From assembly GCA_020747015.1 (NCBI GenBank), contig JAGTJM010000102.1, positions 1 through 64,000 of the forward strand: DNA of 64,000 nucleotides, written 5' to 3'. The translations under genes and the position numbers were made by a program. This DNA is from Pyrenochaeta sp. MPI-SDFR-AT-0127. Lineage: Eukaryota; Ascomycota; Dothideomycetes; Pleosporales; Cucurbitariaceae. The notes under the pieces are model-generated. The model made no database searches and was not told where the DNA came from. It saw only the letters and a list, made by a program, of their open reading frames with translations. Each line of letters starts with the position of its first letter. Position 1 is the first letter of the stretch. Shown here in pieces: positions 1-13,061 of this stretch.

Positions 1-620
1 GTAGGTTCTATAGTCTGTATTTCGCCGCTACTAGCTTATATTACTTATTTCGCCCGCAACTATAAGAATACTACCCTTTTAGTAGCGATAACTTAATAAC
101 AGCACCTTATAGAGTAGAAATAAGACTAGTAATAAGGTCCTAATACTATATACTATAGATTAAGCCTATATAATTCTAAAAGATCTGAACTTTTCTAAAT
201 TAAATCTATTTTAGGAATTCTAAAATAAATACCTTTTAGGCCTAGCGTTAAAATAAATGCGCTAGTAGGTAGCTATTCTATCTCTATACGCACTTTAAAT
301 ACTATATTACTATATATATAAGTATAGAAAACGCTCCTTCCTATCTCTCTAAATATCCTAGGCACCTATATATAGTCTTATATAGCGTTAAGTACAGGTT
401 GCTAAAGCCTATATTCTCTTATTACTACTAGCTTACCTTACCTATTTAGGCTACTATAGTAAAAACACTACCCTTTAATAGTTATAACTTAATAATAATA
501 CCTTATAGAGTAAAAAGAAGACTATTAATAGGATCCTATTATTAGATTCTATAAGATAGGCTTAAAAAAATAGCTAAATTTTTTTTAACCCTATAGTAAT
601 TTTACCTATTTATATACTTA

Positions 621-746
621 AGTAGTTTGGAGCTGCTTAGTAGTTTAGAGCCGCTTAGTAGTTTACGAGTACTTAGTAGTTTAGGGGTACTTAGTAGTTT
701 AGGGGTACTTAGTAGTTTAGGAGTACATAGTAGTTTAGGTATCTAA
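621..746. repeat. 18-bp tandem repeat, 7 units
   Basis: Seven consecutive 18-bp units begin at 621, 639, 657, 675, 693, 711 and 729, each starting with agtagttt. The two units at 675 and 693 are identical, while the outer ones drift (gagctgctt, gagccgctt, cgagtactt, ggagtacat). The period does not vary. The unit is a multiple of three, so the array could be a mutated codon repeat, but no flanking frame supports this. Confidence 0.85.
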
Positions 747-1848
747 CTAAGAAATAAACTCTTAAATAATACCCTATAACCCTCTAATACTAGATATTAC
801 GAGTTATTCACTCCCTATAATTTAAAATATTCTTCTTTATCCTAATAATTTATCTTAACCCTAATATTTAATCTATTTGGAATTTTTAATCCTTTTTATA
901 ATAACTTATATATTTAAAATTATTTTCTACTAAAATACTTTATAAACTTAGCCTAGCTAACTAGTCTAGAGAACTCTACTCCCTAAAATAATACTCTCTT
1001 TATTTATACTTAGAAAATACTTACCTTAATATCTTAATATCCTTATATATATACTCTACTACTTCTTATATACTTTATTTAATTAACTAATCTTACTTTA
1101 ATAAACTCTATATCTACTCTACTTATATTATACTAACCCTAATATCCTTACTCTAGCTAGTTAGCTAGTTATATATATTATAGTTACGCTCCGCGTTCTA
1201 ACCTAAGGCCTTTTCTACCCCCCCTTTACTCCTACCCTAGTACTTTAAACCCTCTTAATCTCTACTTTACTATTTTACTACTTTATACTCTTTTTACTCT
1301 TACTTAAATACTATTATACTCTATAACTTCTCTAATCCCTAATTCTATATAAAATATAAATCTAGAACTACTATATTAAAACTACTAATTAATAAGAAAG
1401 GAAATTTATCTAACTCCTATAAACTCTTATTAATTCTAATAAAATAATTCATTAAATTCTAATAATACTAAAAAAATAAATCTCTAACCCTTAACTCTTA
1501 CCCTACCTTATAGCCTCCTAAATACTATTACTATTATTATACCCCTTTAATATAAACCTTAACCTTCCTTTTACTTTATTTTTTTATATACTTTATAGAC
1601 TATCTTTTATTAGTTACCTATCTATAGTATATTTTTTACTCTCTTAAATTAATAAACTTACTTATTTATAATCTATATTTTTATACTATACTCGCTTATA
1701 GAAACTACTACTATCTATCTTAGAAATCTATACTACGAAAGTCTAAATCTATACCTAACTCTAAATCTAGACTAGTTAAGTCGCTATTATACGGTAACTT
1801 AACGCCTACCTAGTAAATTCCTACTCTACTAAGCCTACTACGTTCCTA

Positions 1849-2570
1849 GCCTCACTGTACCTCCCTCTTCACTACTAGCTAAGCCTCCTAAGACGTCTAG
1901 TCCTAGATTATCTATCTAATAAAGATTCTATCTACTCTAACGCTAATTACCTTACCTACGCCCTTAATAACACTACTAATATAACTACCTCGCCTGCGTC
2001 TACCGCGGCCCTAGCCTTACTACGGCTCCCTCTTTACTACTAGCTATAGTTTCTAGGAGGTCTAGTCTTAGATTATCTATCTAATAAAGATTATATCTAC
2101 TACGCCACTAATACCCTTACTTATACCCTCTACTACGCCGCTAATATAACTGCCTCGCCTGCGTCTACTACGTCCCCGGCCTCGCTGCGGCTCCCTCTTC
2201 GCTACTAGCTAAGCCTCCTAAGATATCTAGTCCTAGATTATCTACCTAACGAAGATTCTATCTACTACGCCGCTAATACCTTTACTTACACCCTTAATAA
2301 CGTCGCTAATACGACTACCTCGCCCGCGTCTACCTTATCCCTAGCCTTACTACGGCTCCCTCTTTACTACTAGCTAAGCCTCCTAAGATATCTAGTCTTA
2401 GATCGTCTACCTAATAAAAATAGTATCTACTACCCTACTAATACCGCTAACTATACTCTTAGCGATATTACTAGCTCGCCTGCGTCCACTACGTCCCCGG
2501 CCTCACTATAGCTCTCTCTTTACTACTAGCTAAGCCTCCTAAGACGCCTAGTCTTAGACTATTTAGCTCC
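1849..2570. repeat. 165-bp tandem repeat, about 4.4 units
   Basis: The landmark gcctcactgta/gccttactacgg/gcctcgctgcgg recurs at 1849, 2014, 2179, 2344 and 2500, giving spacings of 165, 165, 165 and 156 bp. Because 165 is 55 codons, and one minus-strand frame gives Arg/Gly-rich segments alternating with a hydrophobic segment in successive units, this may be the repeat region of a former protein. The stops there are mostly TAG or TAA, where CAG or CAA would fit. The protein is not identifiable. Confidence 0.75.
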
Positions 2571-3959
2571 TAGTACTATTAGTATAACGTAGTATATTAT
2601 CTAGTGTGTATAATCTATAGATCGTTAATAGCTACGGGTAGGTTAAGGCTAATAGTTATTAGAAGCCTAGATAGGAGGCTATTAGAGAGGCTATCTAGGA
2701 GGATAACTAGTGCAGCCTTAGTAGTTATACCTGCAGTAAATGCTAAAATAGCCGTAACTATTAATACGCGCATATTAAAAGGGCTTTATTACGTAGTGTA
2801 GGCTTAATAGTAGGTATATAGAGTACTTAGAGGTAAAATTATCCGCAGAAGGCGCGTATCTAGAAATAGTCTTTATAGGATAGTTAAGCTAGGATAGCGT
2901 AAGAGAATATAAAGTAGTAAGGGAAATGTATAGTAGTAAGTATATATAAGAAAAGAGGATAGAGTAATACGAATAATATAGGTTATAATTAGGGTAATAA
3001 TACTTATCTTTATATCCTATAGAGATACCTCCTATAAAGATGATAATTACGCCCCTAACTACTAAGTTACTAGTATCGTTTTAACGCGTTAGCTACTAAG
3101 CCAGCGGTATAAATACTAACACTTCTTACTATTCTTTTGTCGGCGAAAACGATTATATAATAAGGGAGGCTCTTAAAGGAAGTCATAGGGTCTGGCCTTA
3201 GCGGAGACATCGTAAGATAGATGATAATAATGCGTAGACCCGCATTACCTTAGTATAAACGGTACTTCCCTAGCACTCCTAGCGTATAGCCTATTTAGTA
3301 TAACGCAGCCGAACTTAATATAATCGCGCTAATTAATAGCTATACTAAATAGAAGGAGGTATAAACAAAGCAGCTATATTTAGTAACGAGATCAGTAGCT
3401 AAGAAATACCTATCTAGGCTGTATAGCGTTTCGAAGCCTTCTAGAAGCTACTATAAGTGTCTTAGCGTACTCGTGTATTTACTCTAACCTCTAACTATCT
3501 ATGCGTCTCTACTATACCTCCCTTAGCGAACTATTTTACTACTAGCGCTAACTTACCCTATATAAGCCTAATAGTTAGAATATACTACCCTACTAGTTAC
3601 TTAAACGTTTAGCTATTCTCGCTATACTATTTAGTTAATAGCTAAGGTCTTTATATTATATAGTAGGGACGTAGAAAGACACTAGGGTTAGGTATACTAT
3701 CTTTACGTTATACTGCGCTTTATAGTAAGCCCGTATACAATATACAGTAGCTAAGTAGCGGCTATAAAAAACTAACGCTCTTTTAGTATCTATCTCTACT
3801 GTATTCCCTTTATCTTTAGCGTCACTATGCCTCTTTTTCTTTTTTCTTCCGCCCTCTCTTACCTACCTAGCCTAACGTCCGTTCCTTATACTTATCTGCC
3901 TATCTCCCCTTACGCCTACCTACTATAATATACTTTACTTATTATACGGTTCTAATAGC

Positions 3960-4735
3960 TAGTCTATTACAGTCTATAAGAGGTATAGCTATAGATAATC
4001 TTATAGTAGAATTTAATACAGCAGTCGCTAGTAGTAGTATTAGTATCCTAGTAGAGCGTAAGTTACTATCTACGCTATATATAGTAATATAACCCTAATA
4101 TATAGGCCTCGCAGCTACTATAGACTCTACTATAGTAGTAAGGATAGGTATAGAGCGGAGGCTTCCTAGCTCCTATATACTCCTTCTAGTTAATAAGGCT
4201 AGATGTAATATATCCTTACCGTCTCTTTACTCTATGCAGTCGGGTCTAGTATCCTCCTATTAGCTAACTATTCTCGCTAGTAAGATAGTATACGAGCTTA
4301 TTAACCTAAGTAAGCCCTCCTCGCAGGTACCTTACGCTATAGAATTACTAGCTAGTAACCTCTCTCTACTAGATAGCTCTACGCAGCTTCTTCTAAATAT
4401 AACGGATAGCTAACCTTAGGATCTAGTAGCGTTATTTATAGAGCCGTAGGCTAGCCTATACACCGTTGCAGGGAATATATATAATACTCTAAGTGAACAG
4501 GATATAAAAAGAAGCCTAGAACGATTAAAGAGTAAGAGACCTACTAGGGCCGGGTCTAAGAAAGCGCGTAAAACTCAGAAGGCTAGGCCTAAGTTAACGA
4601 GGCTAGCTATAAATATTACAATAAACTTTAGCAGCGAGAATAAGAATAAGAAGAAGAATTACGGCGAGTTACTATAGAGAATACCTCTTATCTAGTTATT
4701 TACAGCTCTTACTGTATTAGTAGTTGTTTAATTTA
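3960..4735 (+). pseudogene. RIP-degraded coding remnant, family unknown
   Basis: One plus-strand frame is readable through about 250 codons once TAA and TAG are read as mutated CAA and CAG. It contains leucine- and serine-rich helices followed, near 4,500-4,640, by a strongly basic stretch (residues such as KRPTRAGSKKARKTQKARPK) and then an acidic, Lys/Asn-rich tail ending at a run of stops near 4,735. The regular pattern of stops at former glutamine codons argues that this was a real gene on a repeat, later inactivated by RIP. I cannot name the family. Both ends are approximate because no start codon or terminator can be fixed. Confidence 0.45.
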
Positions 4736-5366
4736 TACGGCGTAGTCTTATAAGTATATTATAGGTAATTTTCCTTACCTAGTCTTCGCTTAAGATAGGA
4801 CCTTAAGGCTTAATCAGCGGCGGACGCTTTAATTTAAATATTCTGCCTATAGACCTTAATATTCAGCAGCAGCTTAATACTATCTTGCACTTCAGTAAGG
4901 TTTTTCTATAAGACTTAGTCTTGGCTACTTAGGAACCCGTCCTAAAAACGCAGCTATAGATAACAGCTACCTATAGTTAGAGAATAGGTAAAAGCTCTTT
5001 CTATCTATGTCTACTTACATAGTCTAAGGAACTGCGATACTAAAATAATCTAGGAATATTTTTTTTGCGTAATAGCGCGTAGCGGGGGAAAGTAAAAGAC
5101 GATTACTACTATTTCTACAGGCGGTTAGAGCCTATTATAAAGATAAGCTTTTTTTTTAAAATTAGCCCTAGATCCTTTCGTAGAACTGTACGGCCACTAT
5201 AGGTTCTATATTAAAGTAGAACGTATTCTTACTATATGCGATATATATAGCTAGGCTCGTAGTTAAGCAATCGCAAACCGTAACCCCACTATAATACTCT
5301 TCCCATTCTTATATCGAACTTTACACTCTTCTACCTAAGATGGAGATCTTAATTACATAATAATTC
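4736..5366. other. No gene seen between two RIP remnants
   Basis: Mixed AT-rich sequence separates the plus-strand remnant ending near 4,735 from the 3' end of the large minus-strand pseudogene. No frame longer than a few tens of codons and no repeat was recognised. Confidence 0.5.
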
Positions 5367-8300
5367 TCAGTTACTTCTAACCGCTGCTTCTAACTACTAC
5401 TTCTAACCGCTGCTTAAAGATAGCGCGAAAAGACTACTACTACTACCTGATTTACCCTCGCTAATAGCCTCGTCGCACTTATCATTTCCGCTATCATTAA
5501 TATTAACTTAACGCGTGAATACCTCTCTTATACTCCTCCTAAGAGGAGCATAGCAGTTGCTACTAGCTTCGCCTTCGTTATTATAAATGCTTACACGCTT
5601 ATTATAAACATTCTTGCTCGCCCTGCTGTAATCGCGCACGATTTCTACTATTAGCTTATCCAATTTATTAAGACTTTTATTCTTAACCCGCTCTAATATA
5701 ATCAGTCTTAGGGGCCGCGACCGCTCCTATACCAGCGTAAACCCTTTCTTCCCTACGCTCCTCTTCCCAGCTACCTAGTACTCTTCAGCGCTATCCTAGC
5801 TATAGATACGAACCCCTTACGCCTCATAAGCCCTAATAAGTTCGGATGTCTCCTATTCCTGTGTGTTCCAGCCGTCTCTAAACATCTCCCGTCGCGCCTT
5901 CTAAAGAAGGGTGATAATAGTATAAGGTATAGACTGAAAAGGAAGCTTAACTTTGTCGGGATTCGCATACACGGCTGAAAACCACATTATTCTCCGCGTT
6001 AGGCCTTGCCTGCGATTAGTCTTAGTTAATGCAATCAGCGCAGCATTCGATAGGTATAGGAGGATCTAATGGGTTAGACGAATAAGATAGAGGAACTTAT
6101 TAAGCTACCTTTCCGCCTTCCTATAACCTAGCCGTCGTTTAATTAACTCAAAGCTCTTCTGTAAAATCGCTTAATAAGGTTTACTAGCCCAACCTAGCCG
6201 CTCCTCTCTATCGTCCTATAGGAATAGAAAGCTGAGTAGATCTACCACTTTCTTAAACCGCATCTTGTTTCCTGTCACAAAATGGGGTGGGCTGGCGACT
6301 CTATTAACGAAGAATATCTCTTTTATGCCTCGGTAACAGTACTCTACTTCGCCGCCCTACTAGATCGCCTCTGGTATAAGCTTAGGGTAGCGCTTATTAG
6401 CTTTTAGTATAGCCTTCCATAAGTCCGAATCGAACTACTGCAGGTTAAGGATATAGAGGTACTCGAGCCACTTGGCTAGCAGTCTCGGGTTCTAGCTAAT
6501 ATTATACTAATTATACTATGCCTCGGCCTAGTTAAAGCGAATGTAAACATCGCGCAGATCCTTAACTACCCGCTATCTCCGCTTATACTCCATATGCATA
6601 AGTAGGTTCCTAACTAGTATATTATCCCCGTGCGGTGGAGCCAACCGCTAGGTTACCTAGTTAAACTTAGGTAAGAACTAGCTAATACCGCATTATTCTA
6701 TACTCTCCTGTAACCTAAGACCTTCCCTAACTACGATCTTCTACCTATGGGTATACTCCCAGCGATCTTTATACAGTAGCGATTCTCACTAGATTAAATT
6801 ACTGCTGTAATAAAATCGGAGTGCTCGCAGGGCCACAACTATAACGATAGTCTTAGGTAGCGAGTATATCCTTGCCGCGTGCGCGAGGATATACTCAAAA
6901 AGGAAATAGTACTTATTAATCTAAGCGTAGAGGAAACCAAGGACGTCTTGCGTAGAGACTACGTAGTATGGAGGTAGAGTGTTAGTATCGTCAATTATAT
7001 CGTCGTAAAGGTCCCATTAGCGCCACTGCTCACAGACATCCTCTATTATCGTTAACGAAATTCAATACTCCTCCCTAATTCTATACGACTTCCAGCGATT
7101 ATCAGTGAGATTTATATAAGCCCGCTTTTTACTATGAAGATACGTAAACTCGCAGACAGCCTTAGAGAACGAGATGCCTCCGCCTTCTTGCCGGAGAGAC
7201 TAGATATACCCAGGATCTAGCGTAAGATTCTTAAGAGACTTATTATCAAACACGTACGTCTTAGATGTGTCGAACGGCGTCTTAATCAGCCTATAGAACT
7301 AAGAGTATATTAGACCATCTATGCTCTCCTTCCTATGCGGTGTAGCAAATAGCGTTTGGCCTATTATATCTCGCATTATAGCCTAAGGATATATAGTGCA
7401 CCTAGGACTGCGTTTTATCTAGCTCCCGTTCGCGTTAACTATTTCTTAAGTCTAAGCGTAGGCTCTAAGGTAACACTTCCTCTATAAGTATACCTCGGCC
7501 TTATAGTCTTCAGGGATTAGGTCGTACGGGAGAGCGCTGTCCCCTAAGGTAACTTATTTCCTAAGGTCTATAAAGGTACGGTCCTTACTATAGAACTGTG
7601 GATTGGTAACCTTAGACTAGTACTGCTCCTAACGCCCGTACGCCGAGCTTAGACTAGCGTCTATATACGCTAGCTTGGTATTCTTTACATTTAGGAATAG
7701 AGTAGCGCCTCCAAATCGACTGAAGCTAGGATTAATTGCGATAGCCTCGAGGATATAGTCCTAGAGTGGGTTGAGATACTATAGCTATAGCGCGTACGTT
7801 AGAAGCTGCTCCTAAGCAGAGTCTTTCCGGGTAAAACTCTCGGCAGACAGCGCAGTCGAGTCTAGGCTAATGATGTGCGCAGAAGCGGGATAATACTATA
7901 GGATATTTGCACATCCGATTATCTTCTTTAGAGTAGGGCTAAGAATTGCGTCGTACCAGAGCTGCTAATCTTAGTCACTAAGGTAGGTAGTATGCTTATA
8001 TCAGCTTTCTACGTAGAGGGCAGGGAAGAAAATGTAAATAAAAAGCGATTCCATGCCAATCACTAAGCTAAAGTAGTAATAGGGAATCTTATAGAGCGGA
8101 ACATACTTCTTAACTAAGTCTCCGCGTTGGGTGTACCTAGGAACTTTTAAGCTAAAATACACATCTGCGTTAAAGTTTAGGAAGGGGTAAGGCCTAGCGA
8201 ACTAGTTAATTCCCTGTCGAGCGACGCCTAGGCTGCTAGGGAAGTAGTAGATACTATTAATGTCAAAAGTCGTCCCGGCGGCGCGATTCTTGGTACTTTT

Positions 8301-9656
8301 TGAGTGGTGTTGTGATAGGCATAAGTTTAGAGGCAGGTTACCATCACTACTTTACGCCTCCTTAGCTATAGCCACCGTAATTATGCCTTTAAAGGCGCCT
8401 CGGCAGTCAACGCCGCGTACGTCTACTAGCTTTATTAACTTAGAGCTGCTAAGAACGTCTAGGAGGAGTATTGCCCTATTATAGTCTCCGTAGATGTAAG
8501 TGGTAAGCTGCCTAAGAGAAGAGTATGCGGAATACACGTTAGGACGTTAGTGATGCCGTCGATATAACTAGTCTGCCTTATTATACTGCTTATGTGTGTA
8601 ACCATAGAAACGCCTAAGCTACTTTATAAGCTTAACGGCGGTCTGTTCCAATAGTTCTAGAGATACAGCAGGAGTTATAGTTGCGGCCCGCTTAGAGGTC
8701 ACGGTGGCAGCCGTAGATAGGGCGAAATTCGAACGTGAAGTAATTATAGATAGATATAAGGGTGAATGTGTAGTAACGCTGGGAGATCTTTAGGCGACTA
8801 GCTGAAACAGATCGCTGTTAGTAGATAGGCTCCCTAGCGGAGGTCTTATCCAAGAGAGAAGAGTGTTCTTCTGTGCTAGAAATAGAGTACTCTACCTACT
8901 ATCTCCCCGCATCGACCACGATAAAGTAGGCGGGCTGCGCTGCCTAGGTGCCTGCCTTCTAGCCTCGCCAAAGTGGCGAGCGCCTGGGGATGGATCTAAA
9001 TGATACGAGTTGTATACACTAGTTCTATACTCCGCTATATCTTTGCCTACCAGCCTAGTGTAAGTAAGTCCTGGTTTATTGTTATCCCGTCGACCTTTGG
9101 ACTAGTCGCCTAAATTTTCCGTCTCTGGACTTAGCGACGCTCCTAAACCATATATACCCCTCTCAGCGTCTAATTGGCCTCTACTCTCGCTATACCGTAT
9201 TTCTATTAGAATATTCGTAGTCCTCGCATCTATCTCGTCAAGTTGGTGTAAGATGGCAGCCTTATATTTATCTTGCTCGACGTTAGACTCTAGCTCTTCA
9301 GCCCGTACTTGCTTAATTTGCATAGCGATCAGCCCTTCTTCCTTGCTAGTTAGGAAGAGGGATGGTTATTCGTGTTCTGCTTGCGCGTAAGACGGTATAT
9401 TGCTTTGTCGGCCGTCGTGTTCTCGAGGAATAGCGACGTTAGTGCTGGCCCTAAGACTAAGCTCTAGTAGGGTTTCTGTGGGTATATTGACTGGAAGCGG
9501 AGGCTTATACACTATAAAGTCTGTCAGACTCGTATGCTGGCGTGTACGCCGATATCGTTATTAATCACTCTCCTTCTTAGCTTCTACTGCTGCTGTAGGA
9601 GTATAATATTTCCTCGGCCTACCGCCGGCCTTTTTGGAGGGACGGCTACTATGCAT
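5367..9656 (-). pseudogene. 1,429-codon RIP-killed repeat-borne gene
   Basis: From an ATG at 9656 to a TGA at 5369-5367 the minus strand keeps a single frame. I checked phase at 9323, 8537, 8264 and 5999, and all agree. The frame is interrupted almost only by TAG and some TAA/TGA codons where CAG, TGG, CAA or CGA would fit, so no frameshift is needed. Near the N-terminus there is an AT-hook-like GRPRK (bases 9623-9609), then a basic Gln/Arg-rich segment and a predicted helical region (bases about 9323-9102). The large middle part is rich in aromatic residues (for example WYDAILSPTLKKIIG, WFSAVYANPDKVKLPF), and the C-terminal tail, rich in Ser, Asp and Asn, starts near base 5,700. The length and repeat-like context suggest the main protein of a transposable or other multicopy element. 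I did not recognise DDE, RNase H, reverse transcriptase or helicase motifs, so the family stays open. Point mutations without indels suggest relatively recent RIP. Confidence 0.7.
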
Positions 9657-9982
9657 AATATAGGAATAACAATCACAAGAACTCCTAAGCCCTCCGTATC
9701 TAACTGTAGAATTACTTTATAACGTAGCTCGCATTATAAAGCCACACAACCTATTATATCGCATATTACATCACTTTATTACACATCTTATCTCCGATAT
9801 TCCGCGACTTTTTATACTTATTACTATCTCAGTCGTTACGCGCGTGGAAGGGCATTATAATATCCCTTAGGCACGTTTTCCTATAGCGACACCTCTCTTG
9901 CGAGTCCTATAGAGGGCTTAAAGACAGGATTCTAAAATAACCCTAATCTAGCTAGCGTCTCCGCTTATACACTACCAACACT

Positions 9983-10265
9983 ATGCCTCCTATTAGCTAC
10001 ACCTACGCGCAGACTAGGATGTTTACATAGTATAAAGAGAAGTATAAAGTATAGTTCTAGCATCTACAGCCTATTTTATACGACTATTAGTGCACTAGAC
10101 GTTGCTCCTCAACATATCTAAAAAAACCTTGATTAGGTTAGTGTTACTCGCGAGTAAGCCTTACTGAATTGGGAACCTAAACACTAACACCTCCACCTTT
10201 CAACCGCTATATCTCTACTACTATAACGTAGAGCGCCTATAGAATGTCTGCAGGTTAATTCCTAG
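9983..10265 (+). pseudogene. Possible 5' end of a second RIP-degraded gene
   Basis: An ATG at 9983 opens a plus-strand frame beginning MPPISYTYAQTRMF that stays sensible for roughly 90 codons if TAG/TAA are read as mutated CAG/CAA/TGG. After that it dissolves into frequent stops. It diverges from the large minus-strand pseudogene, whose start is 327 bp away, so the two could have been the two genes of one element sharing a promoter. No family was recognised, and the 3' end is arbitrary. Confidence 0.3.
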
Positions 10266-13061
10266 CTAGTTTCTAAATATTTCGAATATAAAACTCCGTA
10301 ACTTCTATCCTAACCTTATGCCCGAATTAGGCCTTCTAGTATATATAGAATAAGAGTACCTACCCTTTAGCCTATAATTACTACTAGAATAATTAATCCT
10401 CTATAAATACTCCTCGCCCACTATAATAGTATTATCTCTACCTTCTAACCTAGAATATCCGTGTAGCCTATCCTTATAATTAGAATCTAGATTAACGTTA
10501 CTCTAATCTTCTAGAGAGAAGAAAGGGGCTTTATACTATAAGTCTCTACTACTAGCTATAGTCTTATCCTAGTATAGGTTAAAAGGCTTATCATAGCTAA
10601 TATCTTAGGGATTAAAGAGATAATTATTAAATTCGTTATTAGTAAGTATATCGTTAAATATTCCAGCTATAGTTATAGAAGAAAGGTTAGGCTGCGTGAA
10701 TTATTCCTTTAAGTATCTAAGATAATTATTATAATAGTAAATATTGTTCTACCCCTAGGGGTTAAACTAGACGCACTAAATACGCTGAGCGCACTAATAC
10801 TTTAACCCCTAAGGGTAAAAAGAGGCACTAGTATAGGAAATTATATTTATAATCTAGACTAGGAAGCTAATTAGAAATAATAAAGTATACCGCTACGCTT
10901 TATATAGGCCTACGCGTTCTCTATCTTATCTATTCTATATAAGAGTAGATAGCCTAATCTATAGGACTCTAAGAAACTGCCTTATTACTATTATTCTTAT
11001 ACTATAGAGCTAGATTAAGTAGTAGGGCTACGCCTCTAAGAGGAACTAGCTCTGTAAGTAGTTATTCGCTGTATACTTAGTATAATAAGTTAAGATATTA
11101 GCCTTTTAAGCTTATCTTAACGCTAAGAAAGGAGGGGTGAGTAGAAGGGTATAAGTTAAGGCTTAGGTTTCCTTTAGTAGTGTAATTTCCTTATTCCTAT
11201 TAGGTCTTTAGCTATAATTTCGCGAAAGTTTATATACTTAGAATAGCTATAGCTAGTTATAGCCCCTTTATAACCTATATTCTCTTACTCTTATATCCTT
11301 TCTTAATACTTACTATCGCGATTTTAGCTACGCCTATCCGCGTCCTCCCCTACCCTATATAGACTTATAGCTCTATTAATAGAGGAAATAGCAGGAGGAT
11401 ACGTAGAGCGTACTATAGTAGGCGAGGGTAATTATTTATAGTTCTCTTATTTAAAATCTACTACTAATTAGGATAGACTTACCTAGTTCTCGTACTTATT
11501 ACGCGCTAACTACTCTAAAGATACTAACTATAGCGTTATATCTCTATCTAATTACGCGTTAAACGTGTCTTAGGAATACTAAGCTACCTACTCCTCTACT
11601 AATAAACTAAGCTTAGAATGTAGTGCGCTAAGCGCCTATTTACTATTAAGAGTAGGGTTCTATATTACTTTAGGTACGCGATCTATTAACGTATATATAG
11701 CTTTTATAATAGTAGATCTAGTCCTAGGGGTAGCTTTATTATAATTATAAGGGCTAAAGAAGTAGAATTCTTAGCTTAGGAAGCTTAGGCCTATAGTATT
11801 ATAGATAATACTTAGTAAACTCCTCTAAGGCTCGTTCGTAAATCGCCTTAAGTAATAATCGCTGCTATTAGCTAGAAACTAATTAAGATAGGCCTTAGTT
11901 ATAGGGTCCTTAAATTAGGTAATATATCTCTTTATAAAATCTAATACGTTACGTTTAAGAATAACTAATTATTTTTCTACTTACTCGCCCTAGTAATTCT
12001 TTAAAGCTAGAAGGAAGTCTTTCTAAAGGGAAGGCTTATTATTCTTATAATTACTAACCTTAGTAGGATTAGAGTTTAGTTATAGTACTATATAAGATAG
12101 GACTTATATTATAATTCTTCTATCCTCTTTTATAGTTTTAAGGAGCGTGTATATATCTAGAAATAAAATATCTATAGTAAAAGCTATAAGATCGTAGGCG
12201 TAGTAATAAGCATCGCTATTAAGTATAGCTAAGAAGCTATCTCTCTAGCTTCCTAAGTAATTAATATTATAACTACCCTCTTAGCTTAGGTAGAATAGCT
12301 CCTACACATTTTTAATTATACGGTCTCGCGGAAGATCTACTAGCTTAATCTAGTTAGCGGTAGTAATATATTTAGGATTACTATTAGATAGTCGTAAAAT
12401 AACGTTAAGTATATAGTTAAAGGTAGTAAACTAATACTAGAGACTCTATACTTAGTATATTATATATATACACATTATTTTAGAGACTTATATTATCTAT
12501 TCTATAGCTTACTATCTACTCCTATATTAAGATTATAAATATAGCTTAACTAAGCGTAGTCTTATACTAGTATATAATTATAGACTTCTAATTAGTATTC
12601 TTCTAAAGCGTAACTAGTTAACGGATAGGAAACTTAACTAGGCTACTAAGCCTAAGGGCCTTAAGTATCTTACGCTCTATCTGAGAGTTAGTTCCTTAAA
12701 ATAGGCTATCGTCTATAGTAGATATTATAGCTAATTATCTCTATATTTAACTATAGGTATCTTATAGCGTTAGGTCGCGTTAGTTTACTTAAAGCTTTAT
12801 ATTAAGGTTGTAGGGTAAAGTATCTACTTTATATTAGTACTTATATAAATAGAGTAAGCTAGGTAGGATATATACCTTTATTATAGATGTCGTAGACCTA
12901 CTATAATTCTTTATTACTAGAACCTATCTAGTGTACGTATTCCCTTAAGGTATCTACGCGATATTAACTAGCTATAAGTTTAGCTATTCCTCTATTTACT
13001 AATATCTAGTCGTTAAATAAAGGCTATTCTAATATTACTAAGCCTATACTATCTTAGTTTA
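10266..13061. other. AT-rich block with an isolated hairpin
   Basis: No supportable gene. Bases 10743-10820 contain a hairpin-like pair: acccctaggggttaaa is followed about 40 bases later by its near-complement tttaacccctaagggt. A related pair occurs at 15329-15405. The remainder is TA-rich RIP-type sequence up to the TA dinucleotide that borders the transposon at 13062. Confidence 0.6.

Larger units (their letters stand above)
1..3959. other. AT-rich RIP-type block without intact genes
   Basis: The sequence is dominated by TA dinucleotides and has short stop-to-stop distances in all frames, the pattern left when C in CpA is mutated to T on both strands. Two tandem arrays (listed separately) stand out. 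The only longer open frame, at 2604-2801, is 65 codons with no recognisable content, and I do not treat it as a gene. Patches with higher GC around 1,850-2,580 and 3,180-3,700 are probably less mutated copies of repeat-borne coding sequence. Confidence 0.75.

Noticed and set aside
2604..2801. 65-codon open frame in the AT-rich block
   Set aside because: No start context, no family sense and Arg/Ile/Leu-biased chance composition; expected by chance in a patch with fewer stops.
5771..5968. 65-codon minus-strand frame
   Set aside because: It is a shadow of the large pseudogene, in a different frame from the one that is consistently readable.
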